The notes under the pieces are model-generated. The model saw only the letters and a program-made list of their open reading frames with translations, had not been told where the DNA came from and searched no databases. Both the position numbers and the translations under genes were made by a program. From Paraescarpia echinospica (Eukaryota > Annelida > Polychaeta > Sabellida > Siboglinidae), in NCBI GenBank assembly GCA_020002185.1, contig CM034536.1, positions 13,488,511 through 13,552,510 on the forward strand: a stretch of DNA of 64,000 bases, given 5' to 3'. Positions within the stretch are counted from its first letter, which is position 1. The number at the start of each line of letters is the position of its first letter. This document shows positions 22,375 through 33,607 of this stretch, one piece after another.

Positions 22375-22458
22375 GCTGGAAAGGGGGCCAAAAGGAAAGG
22401 AAAATTGAAGAGGTCAGATGGTAGTTTTTCTGACAGTTCAAACAGTTTCATACGACAG
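22375..22458 (+). CDS. CACNB: Internal exon of voltage-gated calcium channel beta subunit
   Basis: An 84-bp, 28-codon exon is bounded by gtag/GCTGG and CGACAG/gtacgt, in phase 0 at both ends. The peptide reads AGKGAKRKGKLKRSDG then SFSDSSNSFIRQ. Vertebrate CACNB1 has KRKGRFKRSDGS and SNSFVRQ in the same order, likewise on one phase-0 exon whose last residue is the Q before GSADSY. The segment lies in the variable N-terminus, upstream of the SH3 and guanylate-kinase-like domains that bind the channel alpha-1 interaction domain and control trafficking and gating at the plasma membrane. Neither flanking conserved exon was found, so only this exon can be annotated. It sits between two unrelated 34-bp minisatellites within 200 bp on each side. 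A retrocopy is unlikely because the splice sites are intact. Confidence 0.78.
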
Positions 22459-22648
22459 GTACGTGCTGATTGTTGTCTGCTGTTTGTTCTGCATTGTGTG
22501 TGTAACTGTTACATAACCTGTTTTGTAGACACTGTCAGTGCCAGTTGGGTCAGTGAAAGTTCAGATTGGTTATTTAGTCTTTGAGATCTCTCAATGTGCT
22601 TCACACAATTAGAGATGTTACACACCAGTAGGGCAATGTCAGATGTTG

Positions 22649-23767
22649 TACTTGGGGTCATATGTGACGATTATCTATTCTATACTTGGGGTCATATGTG
22701 ACGATTATCTATTCTATACTTGGGGTCATATGTGACGATTATCTATTCTATACTTGGGGTCATATGTGACGATTATCTATTCTATACTTGGGGTCATACG
22801 TGACGATTATCTATTCTATACTTGGGGTCATACGTGACAATTATCTATTCTATACTTGGGGTCATACGTGATGATTATCTATTCTATACTTGGGGTCATA
22901 CGTGACGATTATCTATTCTATACTTGGTGTCATATGTGACGATTATCTATTCTATACTTGGTGTCATATGTGACGATTATCTATTCTATACTTGGGGTCA
23001 TATGTGACGATTATCTATTCTATACTTGGGGTCATACGTGACGATTATCTATTCTATACTTGGGGTCATACGTGACGATTATCTATTCTATACTTGGGGT
23101 CATACGTGACGATTATCTATTCTATACTTGGGGTCATACGTGACGATTATCTATTCTATTCTTGGGGTCATATGTGACGATTATCTATTCTATACTTGGT
23201 GTCATGTGACGATTATCTATTCTATACTTGGTGTCATATGTGACGATTATCTATTCTATACTTGGGGTCATATGTGACGATTATCTATTCTATACTTGGG
23301 GTCATATGTGACGATTATCTATTCTATACTTGGGGTCATATGTGACGATTATCTATTCTATACTTGGGGTCATATGTGACGATTATCTATTCTATACTTG
23401 GGGTCATACGTGACGATTATCTATTCTATACTTGGGGTCATACGTGACGATTATCTATTCTATACTTGGGGTCATACGTTACGATTATCTATTCTATACT
23501 TGGTGTCATATGTGACGATTATCTATTCTATACTTGGTGTCATATGTGACGATTATCTATTCTATACTTGGGGTCATATGTGATGATTATCTATTCTATA
23601 CTTGGGGTCATATGTGACGATTATCTATTCTATACTTGGTGTCATATGTGACGATTATCTATTCTATACTTCGGGTCATACGTGACGATTATCTATTCTA
23701 TACTTGGGGTCATACATGACGATTATCTATTCTATACTTGGGGTCATACGTGACAATTATCTATTCG
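22649..23767. repeat. 34-bp minisatellite, about 33 copies (downstream of exon)
   Basis: The unit tacttggggtcatatgtgac plus gattatctattcta is highly regular. Most differences are catatg/catacg and gtgacg/gtgaca/gtgatg, i.e. CpG changes, plus ggggtc/ggtgtc. It starts about 190 bp after the exon's splice donor. Confidence 0.97.
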
Positions 23768-24559
23768 TAATTGTTGTAAATGTTGTTTTCAAATCGGATC
23801 ACATATTTTGCTTTGTGTATTTGTCACATAATATTTTATTGTTTTAGCAGGCATGGCAGAAGTGAAGGTTTTAGTTAAAATTACCATGAATATGACTTTT
23901 CTGACATAATGTACTTGCTTGTGTCGTCCACTTAATGTGGTGCGATGATGAGTTGTGTCCATGATGTATTATATGAGTAACAGCAAAATAAAAATGTTTT
24001 TTCCAAAACAGAAACATCCAGCACTAGTGCTTATAACAAGACAATATTTGTTTACACTGCGCCAAAGCAAACTGAAAACGAATAAGGATGCATGATTTTT
24101 CAACAACACCACACACACAAACAGACACATGCATTCGCATGCGCGTGCACACACACACACACATGTATGTATAAACACACGTGACAATAATTACGCTAAG
24201 TGATTTTGTGGTTTTTCGTCGTCAACACATCCCACTGATTGGTTAACGATGCCACGTGCAGCGTGCGTATCGTCGGCGCACGGATGTGTCATGTGTATGC
24301 AGGTAGCTGTGTCTATGCGCATTTTATGTTCGCACACAGACATATTGTCGGGTTTTCATTTGTGCTGAAGCCTAACACCAGTGCATGACCTCCCTGCTGC
24401 CTCCTTCCTGCATGCGGCCCCATCAGCAGATATTGATTTATAGATCTCTCCGCTCACCGACTGGCTCGCTCTGTGTGTGTGTGTTGTGTGTATGTGTGCT
24501 GCGTTTTTGTTCTAGCCAAGTTTCGATAAATAAATTTGCGGTGTCATTCAACAGATTTT
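23768..24559. other. Non-coding with (CA)n tract and a CpG-containing patch
   Basis: (CA)n lies at about 24107-24160 and (GT)n near 24473-24500. A CpG-containing patch with ccacgtg and an attgg motif occurs at 24215-24330. No coding evidence. Confidence 0.5.
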
Positions 24560-24765
24560 TCATGAATGGTCCCGTTTTGTTTCACGGAATTTTTGTTTCC
24601 ATGTGTGTAATACTGTGCCTTAGGGAGTGAACTGTCCAGTTTTGTTTCACGGCAAATGGGATTTTTGTTTACAAAGTGTACATATGTGTTCTATTAGAGA
24701 GTGAATTGTCTGGGATTGTTTCACAGCAAATGGGATTTTTGTTTATAACATGTACAGAGGTGGGT
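24560..24765. repeat. Degenerate tandem repeat, about 75 bp x 2.7
   Basis: ttgtttcacggcaaatggga recurs at about 24640 and 24715, with a shorter version near 24575. Each is followed by tttttgttta and a g(a/t)gtgaa(c/t)tgtc block. Confidence 0.7.
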
Positions 24766-24912
24766 ATGTGCAACTAACGATTTAGTGATAAAGCTGGGTT
24801 TTTATTTAGGGCACATCACATGTGTAACTGTCATTAAAATGGTGGGATATTATCGTGTTGGACAGAGGGTACCAATTCCCCATTGTCCTCTCCTTGAACC
24901 ATCACTAGTAGT

Positions 24913-25129
24913 CAGGGCCTTACCCAGGATCAAAATTTTGCCATTTTTGTTGGCTTCGCAGCAGTTTCAATAATGTAAAATGGCATGGACAGACTGGCCC
25001 GTGCAAAAAAACGACATGGAAGGCCAGCCGGACGAACCGTCCACAATCAATTTAAACCCGTCCAAAAACGCAATATGTGAATTTTAAGCGTCCAAATGAC
25101 GGGTGGACAGGTCTCTGGGTGAGGCCCTG
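24913..25129. mobile_element. Candidate hAT-like MITE, 217 bp
   Basis: 15-bp termini cagggccttacccag and ctgggtgaggccctg are inverted copies with one mismatch. CAG..CTG ends are typical of hAT elements. The flanking octamers ctagtagt and cttgtggc agree at five of eight positions, so a decayed 8-bp target duplication is possible. Part of the interior also occurs at 19915-19995. Confidence 0.6.
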
Positions 25130-26549
25130 CTTGTGGCTTGAAACAATTGACTCAGTTATCAAATGTCACAATTTGAATCATCACCCTTATGCAGATATCA
25201 TAAATTTACATTTCTTTGGCTACCGCATATACTAGGTAGTACTAATTGTTGCGAATTACAATTTTTTCAATGGATAAAACAGTTTCTTATTACAAATACA
25301 ATACAAAAGTAGCTTGGTAAAATAAAGTGGTGTTTTCCTACACCTGTCCTAAATCAAAATGTCACGTGCATGGAGTCTAGGGATTGTTTGATGTTTTTAT
25401 CACATCTTTGCCTATATTTGGCGGTTGATGTTTCAAAACATAGTGCAACTGCCTGAACTGTTAAAGCTCAGTATACTTGACTAAGTACTGCAATTCCCTC
25501 GTTCATTATGTTGCCCATATATCACAAATTTCTTTGTTGTTTGGCAAACAGTTTCTTAATTTTGTAATTTATCTCACTCCATGGTACATCTAAACTCTCA
25601 ACATCAGCTTCCTGACTAATATTGTATTATTGTTAAGATCTGCACTAGTTAATTACCTATCAGACACGTTCCTCTAAGCAACTGGATTATTTACACACAC
25701 TGCTCACACAGGTATGAACACAATCTTAACACATTGTTTATTTTTAAAAATATGATATCACTACTAGTTACTATCTTTTTGTCAACCGGTATCAATTAGT
25801 AATTAAGCCACTACACAACCATCTAAGAAACACACTTATAGCTTTATTTATTTAATGATAGCTCATGGCATAGATTTGATACCAAAGTCATATGTTGTCC
25901 AAACTGCGATGTATTTGAGTGAAGTACACGGACATAGTAGACTGTATTATTAAGTGCAGTGATGCCACAGTGTTAGAGTGAGAAATCCAACGACCTCACC
26001 ACAGGTTGGCATTGCGTCAGGACAGTCACGCGCAGATCAATACTTAAACTTCTGTCGGGTAATTAATCAGGACATGCATGGAGGTGCAACTTTACCACGG
26101 TAGGTTTCAAAGCTGCTTTAGATAATGTCGATGGAGTATCTTTAAAGTAAATACTTGATTCGTGAAGAAAATCAATATCATCAGAGCAAACATTGTGGAA
26201 ATACTTACAGGGGGTAGAGGTTGTACTCTTGATGAGTCAGTTGTATTAGTCAGCGTAGGGTTATAAGAATGACATCGGACTCTCCCAAAAAGAAGGAAAG
26301 TGGAAATGTGTAGGATTGTTCTTCTTGATTATGATGACTATATTATATACACTGTTGAGACTGGTCACTAAGTGCTAGTACAAGAGGTCAGGGTATAACT
26401 AAAAAGGAAGCATTATTTATGTGCTAAATGGCAGGGGAATTAAACATATTTCCTGCAGCGCCATGATGAAGATTAGGTAGAAAAAAATGTGCAACTGCTG
26501 AATATTGATATCAAATTGTATTTGTACAAACTGCATGGAGCAGGATTTG
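25130..26549. other. Non-coding, nothing recognised
   Basis: AT-rich sequence with no repeated, coding or inverted structure noticed. Confidence 0.5.
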
Positions 26550-29137
26550 AGCAAGACCACCACAGTAAGACGTCATTGGACAAGACCACCACAGTAAGAC
26601 GTCATTGGACAAGACCACCACAGTAAGACGTCATTGGACAAGACCACCACAGTAAGACGTCATTGGACAAGACCACCACAGTAAGACGTCATTGGACAAG
26701 ACCACCACAGTAAGACGTCATTGGACAAGACCACCACAGTAAGACGTCATTGGACAAGACCACCACAGTAAGACGTCATTGGACAAGACCACCACAGTAA
26801 GACGTCATTGGACAAGACCACCACAGTAAGACGTCATTGGACAAGACCACCACAGTAAGACGTCATTGGACAAGACCACCACAGTAAGACGTCATTGGAC
26901 AAGACCACCACAGTAAGACGTCATTGGACAAGACCACCACAGTAAGACGTCATTTAACAAGACCACCACAGTAAGACGTCATTTAACAAGACCACCACAG
27001 TAAGACGTCATTTAACAAGACCATCACAGTAAGACGTCATTGGACAAGACCACCACAGTAAGACGTCATTGGACAAGACCACCACAGTAAGACGTCATTG
27101 GACAAGACCACCACAGTAAGACGTCATTGGACAAGACCACCACAGTAAGACGTCATTGGACAAGACCACCACAGTAAGACATCATTGGACAAGACCACCA
27201 CAGTAAGACGTCATTGGACAAGACCACCACAGTAAGACGTCATTGGACAAGACCACCACAGGAAGACGTCATTGGACAAGACCACCACAGTAAGATGTCA
27301 TTGGACAAGACCACCACAGTAAGACGTCATTTGACAAGACCACCACAGTAAGACGTCATTTAACAAGACCACCACGGTAAGACGTCATTTAACAAGACCA
27401 CCACAGTAAGACGTCATTTAACAAGACCATCACAGTAAGACGTCATTGGACAAGACCACCACAGTAAGACGTCATTGGACAAGACCACCACAGTAAGACG
27501 TCATTGGACAAGACCACCACAGTAAGACGTCATTTAACAAGACCACCACAGTAAGACGTCATTTAACAAGACCACCACAGTAAGACGTCATTGGACAAGA
27601 CCACCACAGGAAGACGTCATTTAACAAGACCACCACAGTAAGACGTCATTTAACAAGACCACCACAGTAAGATGTCATTGGACAAGACCACCACAGTAAG
27701 ACGTCATTGAACAAGACCACCACAGTAAGACGTCATTGAACAAGACCACCACAGTAAGACGTCATTGGACAAGACCACCACAGTAAGATGTCATTGGACA
27801 AGACCACCACAGTAAGATGTCATTGGACAAGACCACCACAGTAAGATGTCATTGAACAAGACCACCACAGTAAGACGTCATTGGACAAGACCACCACCGT
27901 AAGACGTCATTGAACAAGACCACCACAGTAAGACGTCATTGAACAAGACCACCACAGTAAGATGTCATTGGACAAGACCACCACAGTAAGACGTCATTGG
28001 ACAAGACCACCACAGTAAGACGTCATTGGACAAGACCACCACAGTAAGACGTCATTGGACAAGACCACCACAGTAAGATGTCATTGAACAAGACCACCAC
28101 AGTAAGATGTCATTGAACAAGACCACCACAGTAAGATGTCATTGAACAAGACCACCACAGTAAGATGTCATTGGACAAGACCACCACAGTAAGATGTCAT
28201 TGAACAAGACCACCACAGTAAGATGTCATTGAGCAAGACCACCACAGTAAGATGTCATTGAACAAGATCACCACAGTAAGATGTCATTGGACAAGACCAC
28301 CACAGTAAGATGTCATTGAACAAGACCACCACAGTAAGATGTCATTGAGCAAGACCACCACAGTAAGATGTCATTGAGCAAGACCACCACAGTAAGATGT
28401 CATTGAACAAGACCACCACAGTAAGATGTCATTGGACAAGACCACCACAGTAAGAAGTCATTGAACAAGACCACCACAGTAAGACGTCATTGAACAAGAC
28501 CACCACAGTAAGACGTCATTGACCAAGACCACCACAGTAAGACGTCATTGAACAAGACCACCACAGTAAGACGTCATTGGACAAGACCACCACAGTAAGA
28601 CGTCATTGGACAAGACCACCACAGTAAGACGTCATTGGACAAGACCACCACAGTAAGATGTCATTGGACAAGACCACCACAGTAAGACGTCATTGAGCAA
28701 GACCACCACAGTAAAACGTCATTGGACAAGACCACCACAGTAAGATGTCATTGGACAAGACCACCACAGTAAGATGTAATTGGACAAGACCACCACAGTA
28801 AGACGTCATTGGACAAGACCACCACAGTAAGACGTCATTGAACAAGACCACCACAGTAAGACGTCATTGGACAAGACCACCACAGTAAGATGTCATTGGA
28901 CAAGACCACCACAGTAAGACTTCATTAGACAAGACCACCACAGTAAAACGTCATTTAACAAGACCACCACAGTAAGACGTCATTGGACAAGACCACCACA
29001 GTAAGACGTCATTGAACAAGACCACCACAGTAAGACGTCATTGAACAAGACCACCACAGTAAGACGTCATTGGACAAGGCCACCACAGTAAGACGTCATT
29101 GGACAAGACCACCACAGTAAGACATCATTGAACAAGG
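26550..29137. repeat. 29-bp minisatellite, about 89 copies
   Basis: The unit acaagaccaccacagtaaga plus cgtcattgg runs with great regularity. Variable positions are gacgtc/gatgtc/gacatc and attgg/attga/attta. On the opposite strand a unit reads ccaatgacgtcttactgtgg, juxtaposing a CCAAT pentamer, a TGACGTC CRE-like half and a TGTGGT RUNX-like core. No long open frame survives because 29 is not a multiple of 3 and stops occur. Confidence 0.98.
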
Positions 29138-29221
29138 CCACAAGTCTGATTAGGTCTTATACTGTGTTGCCATTGAGTACAATTATAGTGGAATGAATGT
29201 GGCAAAGGTACCATTTTATAT

Positions 29222-29495
29222 TTAATTCATACTCCTGATGAGGAAGGGAGGAATTAAAGGAGAGAGAAAGACGGGGGAGAGGGGGAGGGAGATTAAGGGA
29301 GAGAGAGATGAGGAGTGCAAGAGAGACAAAGGGAGGAATGGAGGGAGAGAGAGAGAGAGAGAGAGAGGATTGGAGAGAGCGATGGATGGAGTGAGGAAGT
29401 GAGGGAGAGACAGAAGGAGAGATGTAGGAAATGAAGCAAGGATGAAGGAGGGAGATAGAGATGGAGAGGGAGATAGAGAGAGGGAGGGAACAAGA
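29222..29495. repeat. GA-rich polypurine tract
   Basis: About 270 bp of almost pure A/G on the + strand (gagagagagagagag core near 29346-29368). The open frames on the minus strand (Ser/Leu/Pro-rich) are low-complexity artefacts. Triplex-forming potential. Confidence 0.9.
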
Positions 29496-30182
29496 AATAT
29501 ATGTTTAGAAACAACCCATAAATATGACACAAAGTAGAATTACAAAACAAATAAGATTAATCTGAGCACAAAGACTATAGTTTATCTGCTGGAGACACAT
29601 CAGTTCTACTGCAGCAGAACACTTCCAGTTGCTTCCCTGCTGACTTAATAGGCATCTTATCTGGGCAAACTAATTACCCATATATCTGGACTAACTGACA
29701 CTGACATGATGTGCTGACCAGTGCTCACCCTCCAGAGACAAATGCAGCATATGCTACATGTAGAACTATACTGTACATCATTAATCATCTCCCTATGGAC
29801 CAGATCGATAAGCCAGCTGACTGGAGGAAAGCTTGGACATCTCATTTCACAGCAACAATTACATTCAAGATATGTAGAATTGTACTGTATAACATGTGGC
29901 AGTTGTGCACATCATTGCAATGCCATAACACCAGAACTGCCAGGAAAAAAGGTCGCTTGATGCCTCCCTAAATATTGTATGCTCATTTTTACTCCGGTAG
30001 CATTTTCGGATTTATTGCACAGAACATTTTCCATATCTATACAATGATCCTGACCTATTCGCTGAATTATCTTTGATGAACGTTAAACTTAACTAATTTT
30101 CTCGGTTTTATTCCATTCACATGTTCAATGTTATTGTATTGATGATAATTGTTAGTCTAGGATTGTATAGAAACATCTGCAG
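29496..30182. other. Non-coding, nothing recognised
   Basis: No recognised feature. A short stretch (29730-29890) repeats catatgctacatgtagaact / agatatgtagaattgtactg imperfectly. Confidence 0.45.
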
Positions 30183-30251
30183 TTGGAGAAGGCAACAAAT
30201 CAAGAACAAAATCTCAATGCTGACCTCACCCCTGACTTCAGGGAGGAAGAG
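30183..30251 (+). CDS. Possible 69-bp exon, 23 codons
   Basis: The acceptor ctgcag precedes TTGGAG and the donor gtgagc follows GAAGAG. The interval is 69 bp, phase 0 at both ends, and reads LEKATNQEQNLNADL then TPDFREEE. It is acidic and hydrophilic. No family is recognised. Being phase 0 on the same strand, it could be inserted after the calcium channel exon without breaking frame, but the same interval is also open in a second frame and the pyrimidine tract before the acceptor is weak. It may equally be chance. Confidence 0.28.
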
Positions 30252-30380
30252 GTGAGCGACATTAGTATGGAAACATCTGACTGGAAGATTTGTGATTGTG
30301 TTCCCCAGATGAGCAACCCACTCGGTGGTTGACCCTCAAAGTGACTGATTGGTGTTTAATGGGGAGATACAGCTCGTGGT

Positions 30381-31179
30381 CAATAGAGAGAGTCTGCAAG
30401 CATACCGATCTCGATTCCCTTCCCTATCTCTAACGCGCTCCACAATCGGTGTCGATTGTTGGAGATAGGTAACCGTCAGGAGTGTCTGCATCGCGGTGTT
30501 TCACGCGCCAACGTATCGTACATTTATGCCTTTTTCAGCTGGATCTGTGGTCCTAATCACAAGCTCAAATGGACAGACCATAATGCATCTAAATCATTTT
30601 GGAATTATGTACAGAAGCACAGCGAAGATAGGATGCGAGGTTTTTAGCGCCTTTTACAAGATTTTGATTTGCCTATTTATATTCGTACGTACTTCACCCA
30701 AGACAACTTTTCTAACAGTTTATTTGCACAAATTTAACGGAATATGTGTTAGAGATTTAGCACATAGATATCTGAATCTGATATAGAATTTGATAATTTT
30801 TTGTGAAAAAAAAGAAGAAAGATTGCACGCATGATTTGTGCTCCTACCGTTATGTATTACATGCTGAGACAGGTCTTAAAAATATTTTTTTCTGATGCAT
30901 TAAACACAATTGCAAATAAAACGAGGCGGCTAATCAGTCAAAACAGTTGTATGTACAGCCCTGTACAATGCTGTCATATTATTTACTTTGATTCATCCAT
31001 ATTTTGAACGTAAAATGGATAGGGATTGCGCTTACCGATCACCCCTGCCGGTTACGTATTTACCTATCCGATCGACACTTAACCGATCACATAAACACAA
31101 CAAGCGATGACGTAGTATGCACAATGCGTTAGGGATAGGGAAGAGATTCGAGACCGGTATGCTTGCAGACACTCTATTG
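30381..31179. mobile_element. Foldback-like element with about 115-bp inverted arms
   Basis: The left arm (30381-30496) and right arm (31035-31179) are imperfect inverted copies: caatagag, gtctgcaagcatacc, ccctatctctaacgc and gtgtcgat blocks recur in order on the opposite strand (right arm gggatagggaagag, ggtatgcttgcagac, ctctattg). The interior holds a 96-codon frame (30496-30786) without recognisable domain. No clear target duplication. Confidence 0.65.
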
Positions 31180-31949
31180 CCGGTAGTGTCCCTGTAGATG
31201 TGGTGCTCAATACCAACTGAATCGGAGAATACAATGGGTCTGGGGTAGAAGGGATGGTGGCAGTTTAGTTCATGGATGCCAATGGAAAAAGTCGGCTGGC
31301 TCTTTGGGTTATCCAGAAATGCTCTTATTATCATCCAAGGTAGGGGCGACATTCAAAGTTTGAAAACCTGTTGTCATTTTATGTGTACTTTTATCGCAAC
31401 ATGTGCACACCTGAATGTAGTAATGTCTAAAACACCTGGATAAAGTAAATTAAATTTATGCGTCTGCCAGAGAAATGCCTTTGCAAGGAAAATTATTTAA
31501 TTAATAACCATAATATTATATCAAGGCCTAGCATACAATTTGCGTGATACATGTTGTACACACCAATATGTCTGTATACATGTAACACAATTTCAACTCT
31601 TGAAGGATAGATATTTTTGTCACTGGTCCTGCCTGTCTCATTGTATCAGTGTTGTCATGTATATATATATATATATATATATATATTTTATCAACAGACA
31701 GCAGATCCACAGTCTTGTTCTTTTTCAACAGTTGTCTTAACTCTATGATAAATAAAATTATTACATATAAATAATACATGTATGCTAAAAAAATAGCTTT
31801 TTCTTGAGAAGAAAAGTGCTAATATCTTCAGTTGAAATTATATAAAATGTCTGCATCAATCTGCAATGCAAAACTTTTACTGCCTGTCTGGTATGGTACA
31901 GCCTAGTCCCCAAGGTACCCAGGCTGTCAGAAACTTAATTGGTATGTGA
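31180..31949. other. Non-coding with (AT)n microsatellite
   Basis: (AT)n lies at 31659-31686. Nothing else is recognised. Confidence 0.5.
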
Positions 31950-32300
31950 ATCCTCAACTGGCCAGTAGACAGTGCTATTTAATTCCTGGGGGTGTCACAT
32001 TGTGTGTGTGTAATTTGTCATTTGAAATGAGTTGGTAAGTGGCCTGGAATCCAGTGTTTAATTCCTTGGGGTGTCTGAACATGTGGGTTACTTTTTATTT
32101 GAAATAACTTGGCCACTGATCCACTGTTTACTTCTTGGGAGTGCCACTGTGTGTGTGTGTGGCTTGTTATTGTAAGTGACTTGGTATGTGTCTAGTATGG
32201 CACTGTTTAATTCCTAGGGGTGTCACATCATGTATAGGACTTAGTATTTGAAAATAACTCGGCCAGTGAGCCAATATTTAATTCTAAGGGTCATATTGCT
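31950..32300. repeat. Degenerate tandem repeat, about 70-81 bp x 5
   Basis: tttaattcctgggggtgtca-like blocks start near 31977, 32058, 32127, 32206 and 32277, each followed by a TG-rich tract and an a(a/g)t(a/g)a(c/g)ttgg block. Old and diverged. Confidence 0.65.
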
Positions 32301-32394
32301 TATTCTTTGTCTTGTTTTGAGCCCTCGTTAACAAACATAAGAAACCCTTTTTGTGTGCTAGTTAGATCAATACTAATTTGCATACACATAGATC

Positions 32395-32718
32395 GTAGTG
32401 GTGCAATGGCTAGGGCATCGGAATCCAAATCAAGAGAACCCGGATTCGAGTCCTGTGCTACCATGTCGAACATTCGGCAAGTTTGTTCACTCTATGTTGC
32501 TCCAGTTCAGCTGTATGAATGCACACCTCGCTATGACAGTGGTAAATATGTGTGTACGAATAGTCTTTGTGCATTGATTCATGACATAATGCTTCCTAGA
32601 AAAGTTTTAATATGGTGTTTGATTGAACAGGTCTGCCAGGGAGTAAAATATAAAGTGCGTTGAGCAGTCCTAGTGACTCAATATTGCGCCTTATAAGAAC
32701 TTACCTTTTTACCTTTTA
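32395..32718 (+). mobile_element. tRNA-derived SINE, near full length
   Basis: The head tagtggtgcaatggctaggg (A-box region) and B-box-like GGATTCGAGTCC (32442-32453) give a convincing tRNA-derived promoter. Body blocks match the 4364-4696 copy. The end is TTGCGCCTTATAAGAACTTACC followed by a T/ACC tail. The 118-codon open frame is incidental. Confidence 0.87.
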
Positions 32719-33194
32719 TTCAATTTGTACATGGTGTACAGCTATACAGCTCTGCCTCCAGTCACACCCTGTTTATCTTGTATGCATTAATTATGTTCTG
32801 ATTAGGCACTAGCCTGCCTGTCTATACCTGTCTAGAAAAATGACTTTAGGCTATGGAATCACGGTGAGTGGGCGTTGTTCGGAAACATCATTATTCACTG
32901 GTGCTTCCTGCGGTGTTGTTCTTGCTGTAGTCTTAAATAAACCATTTCAAATCAGCATAATTAAATTATCCTATTCTTGCAGCCAATCTTTCCCATGGGT
33001 CAGGACACCTGGGGGCAAATTTAACAAAATAATGAACTTTATTCTGTTTCAGCGTTAGCATAATGCATTTTCATAACTATTACGAAGTCCAGTTACTGGT
33101 TTTAATAATTTTTTGGAGTGATTAGTAGTTTTCTCAGAAGCATTATTAAAAAACAGTTTTGGTACAATCAACGAACATTTCTTCCATCATAAAA
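32719..33194. other. Non-coding, nothing recognised
   Basis: No feature supported. Confidence 0.5.
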
Positions 33195-33366
33195 GTGGTG
33201 GATATTTGTGTACAAATTGCCTTTGCATAATAATGGCAGTGTGGCTGAATGCTTCCCAGAGAAGTCGAGGTGGTGTCCGATTGAACAGGTCTGCCAGTAT
33301 AAAGCGCTTTTGTGTAATCCTCAGGACTGGATACTGGGCTACATAAGAACTTACCTTTACCTTTTG
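33195..33366 (+). mobile_element. 5'-truncated SINE copy
   Basis: Retains the family's 3' half: atatttgtgtacaaattgc, gaatgcttcccagagaa, gattgaacaggtctgccag, ggactggatactgggctac, then ataagaacttacctttacc. Confidence 0.82.
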
Positions 33367-33451
33367 AATAGGAAGAGATTTACCTGTGCATTGAGTGACA
33401 GATCAGTAGTACTGCACCAAATGCAGCAACCTAACATAAACAGTAAATACG

Positions 33452-33607
33452 TGGGGCCGGTTTCATGAAGTGTACTTAAAGTTACGCAATTACTTAGCGT
33501 GTTTTGCGTAACTCCTATGTTTGCTCACATTTTAAAAATGCATAATTTACTAAGACAATCATCTTAGCGTTAAGAACGTTCTTAGCCGCTTTATGAAACC
33601 GGCCCCA
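33452..33607. mobile_element. Short MITE, 156 bp
   Basis: The ends tggggccggtttcatgaag and ctttatgaaaccggcccca are inverted copies with a single mismatch over 19 bp. The interior holds gttacgcaattacttagcg and acttagcg/cttagcgtt blocks. The ccggtttcat terminus type is common in marine invertebrate genomes. No clear target duplication. Confidence 0.75.

Noticed and set aside
23398..23583. 61-codon ORF with ILGVIRDDYLFY repeats
   Set aside because: Chance opening within the 34-bp array.
26550..29137. CRISPR-like array
   Set aside because: Units are contiguous without unique spacers, in animal DNA; it is a minisatellite.
29222..29550. Ser/Leu/Pro-rich ORFs on the minus strand
   Set aside because: Low-complexity translation of a polypurine tract.
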